Assembly (NCBI GenBank): GCA_016932235.1
Contig: JAFGDF010000080.1
Location: 1-5,369, forward strand
DNA: 5,369 nt
Direction of reading: 5' to 3'
From: Deltaproteobacteria bacterium
GTDB lineage: Bacteria; Desulfobacterota; DSM-4660; Desulfatiglandales; HGW-15
The position numbers were made by a program, and so were the translations under genes. Of this stretch, positions 1-5,369 are shown one piece after another (the first letter of the stretch is position 1; each line of letters begins with the position of its first letter). Below the pieces are notes generated by a model, which did no database searches, had not been told where the DNA came from, and saw only the letters and a list, made by a program, of their open reading frames with translations.

Positions 1-2181
1 CTGGGGATATTATCGGGAGATCATCTGAAATCCGCCAGTGACCTGAAGCTCCCTATTGTTGGTGTTTCTCTTGCCTATCAGAAGGGCTATTTCCGGCAAT
101 ATCTCACCCATGAAGGCTGGCAGTCCGAGACTTATCCTGTCAATGATTTCAGTATTATGCCCATGAGCCTTCTCAGGGACAAGAACCAACTTCCCGTCAA
201 GGTGTCTGTTTTACTCAAGGAAGAGGAGGTCTGGATACAGGTCTGGGAGGTAAAAGTCGGGAGGATAAGACTTCTTCTGCTGGATACAAACATCCCCGAC
301 AATTCTCCTCACGCGAGAGAAATTACCGCGGAACTGTACGGGGGGGACCGTGATATGAGAATCCGTCAGGAAATAGTCCTCGGCATAGGTGGAGTGAGGA
401 TGCTTAAGGCCCTTGGATTAAGCCCGGAGATCTACCACATGAATGAAGGCCACTCCGCTTTTGCCGTTTTGGAGCGAATAAGAGGACTTAAGGAAGATAA
501 GGGATTGAAATTCAATGAAGCCCTGGAATTTGTCAGATCCACAAATGTGTTTACCACCCATACTCCCGTGCCGGCGGGGAATGACATGTTTCATCCCGAT
601 CTGGTCAGGGCCTATTTTACAACATTTGCGAGACTGTTGGGCATCACTATCGATGTCCTCATGGGATACGGAAGACAGGATCCAAAGAACAGGGATGAAG
701 AATTCTGCATGACCGTTTTGGCCCTGAGACTTTCCAATTGCAATAACGGCGTAAGCAGGCTTCATGCAAGCGTCAGCAGGAAGATGTGGAAAAATCTCTG
801 GCCAAAAACAATGGAAGTCGATTTTCCCATCGGGCATGTGACAAACGGTGTCCACATCCCTTCCTGGATTTCAAAGGGAATGGCGGAAAATTACGCAAGG
901 TACCTTGGCCCCCTATGGATCGAAGATCCCGATAATGTGGTGATATGGGAAAGGGTAAAGAAGATCCCGGACACGGAGCTATGGAGGACTCATGAAAGGG
1001 GAAGGGAAAGGCTGGTATCTTTTGCCAGGGAAAGGTTGAAAAAACAGTTATTAAAGAGGGGAGTTAACCGCCGGGAGATAGACAGGGCGGAGGAGGTCCT
1101 TAACTCCGAGATACTTACTATCGGTTTTGCCCGGAGATTCGCTCCATATAAAAGGGTGTATCTGATATTGAAAGATCTCCAGCGTCTTGAGACGATACTG
1201 AAGAAAAAGGACAGTCCGGTACAGATTATTTTTGCGGGAAAGGCTCATCCTCAGGATCAGATGGGCAAGGACCTGATCAAATACCTTGTTGAAATCTGCG
1301 GAAGAGAGGATCTGCGGAGGAACATGGTCTTCCTCGAAGATTATGATATGGAGGTCGCCAGGTACATGGTGCAGGGAGCGGATGTGTGGCTTAACACTCC
1401 ACGCAGACCCCTGGAGGCCTGCGGTACAAGCGGGATGAAGGCCGTTGCCAACGGGGCATTGCATTTTAGCGTGCTGGACGGATGGTGGGATGAGGGATAT
1501 GACCCGGAGATAGGCTGGTCTATCGGAAACGGGGAGGAATATTCAGATCCTGAGTATCAGGATGATATCGAAAGCAGGGGATTGTATGATACCCTTGAAA
1601 AAGAGATTGTCCCCATCTTTTACGAGAGGGGGTCAGACGGAATGCCGAGAAGATGGCTGGCGATGATGAAGGCCTCCCTTCACAAGCTTGGCCCCACATT
1701 CAATACGCACAGAATGGTGACCGAATATTGGGATCGATATTATGTTCCGTCAGCGGAAAGGGGCCTGAAATACATTGAAAACGGTTATGAAAAATTAAAG
1801 CAGATCTCCAGGTGGCGCGATGAAATCATGTACAACTGGTCCAAGATCTCAATTAAGGATATCCGCATGGATAAGATCAGTGAGATCGAGATAGGGGCTT
1901 CCTATCATCTCGAAGCGGATATATCTCTTGAAGATCTTTCCGTCGATGATGTCTTTGTTGAGGTCTATTATGGAAGGCTGGACCCTTTAAATCTGTTCAA
2001 GGACAGTAACACAAAACTTATGTACCATATTGAAGATATGGGTAATAGTGTACACAGGTATGAATGTGATATCAATTTCCAGGAGGTCGGTAATTTCGGA
2101 TTAAATATTCGCATTACTCCAAACCATCCCTATGCGGAAAGCAGGCATGCCATGGGGCTTGCTATCTGGGGAAAGGTGTAA
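1..2181 (+). CDS. glgP: Alpha-glucan (glycogen/maltodextrin) phosphorylase, GT35 family, 5' end cut off by the window
   Basis: This enzyme would release glucose 1-phosphate from the non-reducing ends of alpha-1,4-glucans using phosphate, with PLP as cofactor, in the cytoplasm (family knowledge). The reading frame is open from base 1, so the first ATG in view (157) is not the start. Translation of 1-156 gives family sequence, including GILSGDHLKSASDL at residues 2-15 of the visible protein. Other landmarks in the same numbering are HMNEGHSAF (146-154), FTTHTPVPAGND (184-195, H187 matching the active-site His of classical phosphorylases), the conserved block ARRFAPYKR (377-385) and EACGTSGMK (472-480), where K480 is the expected PLP-binding lysine. 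The tail from about residue 605 to 726 is a beta-rich extension ending near LAIWGKV, as in the short, archaeal/Thermotoga-like subgroup rather than the E. coli GlgP/MalP type. About 110-130 N-terminal residues appear to be missing. No frameshift is seen, and the gene ends with TAA. Preference for glycogen over maltodextrin cannot be decided from sequence. Confidence 0.95.
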   Translation: MGILSGDHLKSASDLKLPIVGVSLAYQKGYFRQYLTHEGWQSETYPVNDFSIMPMSLLRDKNQLPVKVSVLLKEEEVWIQVWEVKVGRIRLLLLDTNIPDNSPHAREITAELYGGDRDMRIRQEIVLGIGGVRMLKALGLSPEIYHMNEGHSAFAVLERIRGLKEDKGLKFNEALEFVRSTNVFTTHTPVPAGNDMFHPDLVRAYFTTFARLLGITIDVLMGYGRQDPKNRDEEFCMTVLALRLSNCNNGVSRLHASVSRKMWKNLWPKTMEVDFPIGHVTNGVHIPSWISKGMAENYARYLGPLWIEDPDNVVIWERVKKIPDTELWRTHERGRERLVSFARERLKKQLLKRGVNRREIDRAEEVLNSEILTIGFARRFAPYKRVYLILKDLQRLETILKKKDSPVQIIFAGKAHPQDQMGKDLIKYLVEICGREDLRRNMVFLEDYDMEVARYMVQGADVWLNTPRRPLEACGTSGMKAVANGALHFSVLDGWWDEGYDPEIGWSIGNGEEYSDPEYQDDIESRGLYDTLEKEIVPIFYERGSDGMPRRWLAMMKASLHKLGPTFNTHRMVTEYWDRYYVPSAERGLKYIENGYEKLKQISRWRDEIMYNWSKISIKDIRMDKISEIEIGASYHLEADISLEDLSVDDVFVEVYYGRLDPLNLFKDSNTKLMYHIEDMGNSVHRYECDINFQEVGNFGLNIRITPNHPYAESRHAMGLAIWGKV

Positions 2182-2193
2182 AATATCTGATAG

Positions 2194-2304
2194 AAAAGGC
2201 GTAGGGCTCAAGGCGCAAGGCCCAAGGGCAATCCTCAGACCCCTATAAGCTTAAAAAGTTTTTCCCTGAGCCTTGCGCCCTATGCCGAAAGCCAAGCGCC
2301 TTTT
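2194..2304. terminator. Imperfect inverted repeat between converging genes, probable bidirectional terminator
   Basis: The 125-base spacer between the phosphorylase stop (TAA, 2179-2181) and the uvrA stop (TAG on the minus strand, 2307-2309) is nearly all foldable. Three nested pairings can be seen. AAAAGGCG at 2194-2201 is the exact complement of CGCCTTTT at 2297-2304. GGCGTAGGG at 2198-2206 pairs with CCCTATGCC at 2278-2286 with one G-T mismatch; this competes with part of the first pairing. CGCAAGGCCCAAGGG at 2214-2228 pairs with CCCTGAGCCTTGCG at 2264-2277 with one mismatch and one bulged base. The remaining loop is about 35 bases. Because the outer stem begins with A4 and ends with T4, a transcript from either side ends in a GC-rich stem followed by a short U run, which suits a shared terminator. 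The U runs are short and the stem is interrupted, so efficiency is uncertain. It could also be a mobile palindromic repeat that happens to end transcription. Confidence 0.6.
2208..2228. repeat. Three degenerate 7-base tandem units of the form NCAAGGS
   Basis: The left arm of the spacer inverted repeat reads as three adjacent heptamers: TCAAGGC (2208-2214), GCAAGGC (2215-2221) and CCAAGGG (2222-2228). A related copy on the opposite strand lies in the right arm at 2264-2278, where GCGCAAGG can be read, followed by CTCAGGG. CAAGG-rich heptamer repeats of this sort are, from memory, frequent in intergenic DNA of Deltaproteobacteria; that is recalled rather than checked here. The extra heptamers in the left arm explain why the two arms differ in length. 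Confidence 0.55.
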
Positions 2305-2306
2305 AA

Positions 2307-5138
2307 CTATTTCCCTGAACCCGCTTGGAGGATATCTTTCAGGAATCGGCCGGTGTGGGACTCCTTGATACGGGTAATCTCTTCAGGGGCGCCCGCACCC
2401 AGCAGATAACCGCCTTTATCACCCCCTTCAGGTCCCAGGTCAATGATATAATCCGCGGTTTTTATTACATCCAGGTTGTGTTCAATGACCACTACCGTAT
2501 TATTCATGTTAACCAGATAGCTCAGGACCTCAAGGAGCTTTCTGATATCATCAAAATGGAGGCCGGTTGTGGGTTCGTCAAGCAGGTAAAGGGTCCTGCC
2601 CGTGACCCTCTTGCTCAATTCCCTGGAAAGTTTAACTCTCTGGGCTTCCCCCCCGGAAAGGGTGGTTGCCGGTTGCCCGAGATTGATATAACCCAGCCCG
2701 ACATCCAAAAGGGTTTTGAGTTTATTTTTGATGCTTGGTATATTTTCGAAAAAGATAAAGGCCTGGTTAACGGTCATATTAAGGACATCCGCGATACTTG
2801 AGCCCTTATATTTGATCTCAAGTGTATCTCTGTTAAATCTGCTTCCCTTGCAGGCCTCACAGGTAACATGTACATCCGGCAGGAAATGCATTTCGATCTT
2901 GATCAGACCATCCCCGTTACATGCCTCGCATCTACCCCCCCTCACATTGAAGCTGAACCTCCCGGCCTTGTATCCCCTGATTTTTGATTCGGGGAGCATG
3001 GCGAAGAGTTCTCTGATGAAAGTGAAGACACCGGTGTATGTGGCTGGATTTGATCGAGGAGTTCTACCGATGGGGCTTTGGTCGATATTAATCACCTTGT
3101 CAAAATAGTGGATCCCCTTTATTTCCTTTACCTGTCCGACCGGCATTTTGGATCGGTAGAGTTTCTGACAAAGGGCCGGGTAGAGGGTCTCATTGATCAG
3201 GCTGCTCTTTCCGGAACCGGAAACGCCTGTTATGCAGGTAAAAGTTCCGAGAGGTATCTCGACCCTGATATCCTTCAGATTATTCTGTCTCGCACCTTCA
3301 ATAACGATCTTCTTGCCGTTACCCTTTCTTCTCGTCTCCGGTAAAGGGATTGTCAACTTTCCTGAAAGATACTGACCTGTCAAGGATGTTTCATCATTTA
3401 TCAATTCTCCGGGAGGACCGTGGAAGACTATTTGTCCGCCCTTGATTCCGGCCCCGGGACCCATGTCTATGACATGATCGGAAGACAGAATGGTTTCAGC
3501 GTCGTGTTCCACTATTAATACGGTATTGCCGAGCTCTTTAAGGCGCCTCAGATTTTCCAGGAGAAGTATATTGTCTTTCTGGTGGAGCCCTATACTGGGT
3601 TCATCCAGAACGTAGAGGACACCCGCCAGTCCAGAACTTATCTGGGTCGCTAATCTTATCCTCTGGCTTTCACCGCCGGAGAGAGTCGCAGAGGAGCGGT
3701 CAAGGGTAAGATAATTGAGTCCTACGCTGCTTAAAAAACCTGTACGCTCCTTTAATTCCTTTATTATTCGCCTGGATATATCCTGCTCTTTTTTGTCAAG
3801 GCTTAATTTTTCAAAAAAATCGTGCGCTTTTTCAATGGAAAAGGAAGTGATTTCGTGGATAGCCATGCCGCCCACCTTAACAGCACGGCTTATAGGTTGT
3901 ATCCTGGCACCCTTGCAAGATGGGCAATCCCTTGTGCTCATATAGGTTTCGATCTCTTCACGGATGTAGTAGGAATTGGTTTCAAGATAGCGCCTTTCCA
4001 GATTGGGGATAATGCCTTCAAAGGGCCGGTTATAAAAATGTTTTCTGTCATCCCGCTCGAAATAGAATTTGATCTCATCCTTTCCCGAACCGTAAAGAAA
4101 GACATCCTTTGCTTTTTTTGAAAGGTCTTTAAAAGGAGTATATATATCAATGTTATAATGCCCGCAGATGGCGTCCAGCATCTGCTGAAAGTAAGTGGAG
4201 TTGCGTTTTGACCAGGGCGCAAGAGCGCCTTCCCTGAGGGAGAGGGCCGGATCAGGGACAATAAGGTCCGGGTCAAGGTATCTTTTTACTCCAAGGCCGC
4301 TGCATTCGGGACAGGCACCCTGGGGGTTATTGAATGAAAACATTTGAGGTGTCAGTTCCGGGATGCTGATCCCGCATTTTTTACAGGCGGCTTTCTGACT
4401 GAAGAAGATCTCTTCCGAATCGATCACATCGATAACCGCCTTTCCTTCTGCCAGGTTCAAGGTAAGTTCCATGGAATCAGTCAGTCGCCGCCGAATCTTA
4501 TTATCCAGGATCAGCCGGTCCACAATCACACTGATAAAGTGCTTTTTATTTTTTTCGAGCAATATGGTTTCGTCAAGCAATTTTATTGATCCATCGATCC
4601 TGACTCTTGTAAAGCCGTCCTTGCGAAGTCGGTTAAGGATATTGACATGCTCACCCTTTCGGCCTTCTATCAGGGGTGCCATGATCTGTATCTTTGTCCC
4701 AGACGGCATCTCCATTATCTGGTCAACAATCTGCTGCGTGGTCTGGGGCGCTATTTCAATACCGCAGTTCGGACAGTGGGGTCGACCGATCCTGGCAAAA
4801 AGAAGTCTCAGATAGTCATAGATTTCCGTCACCGTTCCGAGGGTGGATCGGGGATTCCGGCTTGAACTCCTTTGTTCTATTGATATGGCGGGGGATAGAC
4901 CGTCTATGTAATCCACATCGGGCTTGTCCATCTGCTCCAGGAACTGGCGGGCGTAAGCGGAAAGGGATTCCACATATCTCCTCTGTCCTTCGGCATATAT
5001 GGTATCAAATGCCAGAGAGGATTTTCCTGAACCGGACAGACCCGTGATGACGACAACCTTATTTCGAGGGATATCAAGGGAAATATCTTTCAGGTTGTGC
5101 ACCCTTGCGCCTCTTATCTTTATCATGTCAGTGGTCAT
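2307..5138 (-). CDS. uvrA: Excinuclease ABC subunit A (UvrA), full length
   Basis: UvrA is the damage-recognition ATPase of nucleotide excision repair; as a dimer it scans DNA and loads UvrB at lesions. The 943-residue product matches the family length (E. coli UvrA is 940). Both ATPase modules are complete: Walker A GLSGSGKS at 33-40 and GVSGSGKS at 638-645, signature LSGGE at 486-490 and 827-831, and Walker B LYVLDEP at 508-514 and LYLLDEP at 850-856. The expected UvrB-binding region is about 130-245 and the insertion domain about 285-400. Zinc-site cysteines are present at 252/255/276/279 and 737/740/760/763. A further pair of CxxC motifs, 122/125 and 405/408, probably forms the additional zinc site known in Bacillus-type UvrA. 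The chosen ATG is 6 bases after the pdxA stop. A second ATG at codon 5 (5126-5124) is possible, and neither has a clear Shine-Dalgarno sequence. No LexA-like operator was recognised upstream, where pdxA coding sequence lies. Confidence 0.98.
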   Translation of the reverse strand: MTTDMIKIRGARVHNLKDISLDIPRNKVVVITGLSGSGKSSLAFDTIYAEGQRRYVESLSAYARQFLEQMDKPDVDYIDGLSPAISIEQRSSSRNPRSTLGTVTEIYDYLRLLFARIGRPHCPNCGIEIAPQTTQQIVDQIMEMPSGTKIQIMAPLIEGRKGEHVNILNRLRKDGFTRVRIDGSIKLLDETILLEKNKKHFISVIVDRLILDNKIRRRLTDSMELTLNLAEGKAVIDVIDSEEIFFSQKAACKKCGISIPELTPQMFSFNNPQGACPECSGLGVKRYLDPDLIVPDPALSLREGALAPWSKRNSTYFQQMLDAICGHYNIDIYTPFKDLSKKAKDVFLYGSGKDEIKFYFERDDRKHFYNRPFEGIIPNLERRYLETNSYYIREEIETYMSTRDCPSCKGARIQPISRAVKVGGMAIHEITSFSIEKAHDFFEKLSLDKKEQDISRRIIKELKERTGFLSSVGLNYLTLDRSSATLSGGESQRIRLATQISSGLAGVLYVLDEPSIGLHQKDNILLLENLRRLKELGNTVLIVEHDAETILSSDHVIDMGPGAGIKGGQIVFHGPPGELINDETSLTGQYLSGKLTIPLPETRRKGNGKKIVIEGARQNNLKDIRVEIPLGTFTCITGVSGSGKSSLINETLYPALCQKLYRSKMPVGQVKEIKGIHYFDKVINIDQSPIGRTPRSNPATYTGVFTFIRELFAMLPESKIRGYKAGRFSFNVRGGRCEACNGDGLIKIEMHFLPDVHVTCEACKGSRFNRDTLEIKYKGSSIADVLNMTVNQAFIFFENIPSIKNKLKTLLDVGLGYINLGQPATTLSGGEAQRVKLSRELSKRVTGRTLYLLDEPTTGLHFDDIRKLLEVLSYLVNMNNTVVVIEHNLDVIKTADYIIDLGPEGGDKGGYLLGAGAPEEITRIKESHTGRFLKDILQAGSGK

Positions 5139-5144
5139 AAATTT

Positions 5145-5369
5145 TCAGTATTTTGATCTTGCCCTGTTTTTAGCCATATAAGCGGCCATTCGAATCGCGG
5201 CGTTAAGACTGCCCGGGTCCGCTTCGCCCCTGCCGGCGATATCATAGGCCGTGCCATGGTCAACTGAGGTCCTGATGATGGGTAGTCCCAGGGTTACATT
5301 GACACCATCATAAAAGTGGAGAAGCTTTAAAGGAATGAGACCCTGGTCGTGGTACATATTCACGACCGC
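5145..5369 (-). CDS. pdxA: 4-hydroxythreonine-4-phosphate dehydrogenase (PdxA), C-terminal 74 residues, 5' end outside the window
   Basis: PdxA oxidises 4-phosphohydroxy-L-threonine with NAD(P), and the product is condensed with deoxyxylulose phosphate by PdxJ in the DXP-dependent route to pyridoxal phosphate. The visible part holds the C-terminal active-site region. It begins [10 protein letters not shown] and contains GVNVTLGLP and [11 protein letters not shown], followed by [12 protein letters not shown]. By alignment from memory, H7, K15, N24 and R33 of the visible segment fall at the spacings of E. coli H266 (metal ligand), K274, N283 and R292 (substrate contacts), so the catalytic residues in view are intact. 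The frame stays open to the window edge; a GTG at 5363-5361 lies inside the conserved block and is not a real start. The protein ends in a basic tail, KNRARSKY, then TGA. uvrA follows after 6 bases on the same strand, indicating one operon. PdxA2-type homologues exist in sugar catabolism, and the missing N-terminal part limits a firm distinction. Confidence 0.93.
   Translation of the reverse strand, partial: AVVNMYHDQGLIPLKLLHFYDGVNVTLGLPIIRTSVDHGTAYDIAGRGEADPGSLNAAIRMAAYMAKNRARSKY

Noticed and set aside
340..346. Run of seven G bases in the phosphorylase gene as a possible frameshift site
   Set aside because: Translation continues in the expected family sequence on both sides (LYGGDRDMRIRQE), so the frame is intact.
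418..855. Minus-strand open frame of 145 codons opposite the phosphorylase gene
   Set aside because: It lies wholly within the conserved catalytic coding region on the other strand, resembles no family I know, and has no ribosome binding site or operon context. It is a shadow frame.
1051..1464. Minus-strand open frame of 137 codons
   Set aside because: It overlaps the PLP-site region of the phosphorylase, and its translation is low-information without family motifs. It is a shadow frame.
2325..5181. Several plus-strand open frames of 60-158 codons opposite uvrA, including 2325-2801, and one further minus-strand frame at 3938-4276
   Set aside because: All are shadows of the intact uvrA frame, whose motifs run without interruption from residue 1 to 943.
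1..5369. A new multi-gene system, defence island, mobile element or CRISPR array
   Set aside because: All coding space is explained by three well-known housekeeping or metabolic genes. No transposase, integrase, direct-repeat array or unknown gene cluster was seen.

Overview
The window is 5,369 bases of ordinary bacterial chromosome. It holds one complete gene, two genes cut by the window edges, and a short structured spacer. Composition looks moderate in GC and even throughout, coding density is high, and gene spacing is tight. The type of UvrA, the short non-classical alpha-glucan phosphorylase, the pdxA-uvrA gene pair and the CAAGG-rich intergenic repeat together suggest a Deltaproteobacteria/Desulfobacterota-like anaerobe (for example a Syntrophales-type lineage) or a neighbouring phylum. 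This is an inference from recall, not a search result.

Layout: 1-2181 (+) is the C-terminal 726 residues of a GT35 alpha-glucan phosphorylase whose start lies upstream of the window. 2182-2306 is a 125-base spacer between two converging genes. It is almost filled by an imperfect inverted repeat that can serve as a terminator in both directions, and one arm is built of three degenerate 7-base CAAGG units. 2307-5138 (-) is a full-length, intact uvrA of 943 codons. 5145-5369 (-) is the last 74 codons of pdxA, whose start lies beyond the right edge.

The minus-strand pair pdxA-uvrA is separated by only 6 bases and is very probably one transcription unit, with uvrA translated by coupling to pdxA. 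The two products have unrelated roles: vitamin B6 synthesis (PdxA) and nucleotide excision repair (UvrA). The plus-strand phosphorylase belongs to storage-glucan breakdown and meets the operon tail to tail. I found no tRNA, rRNA, CRISPR array, insertion sequence, phage gene or recognisable new multi-gene system. The only structure not explained by the genes is the intergenic repeat.
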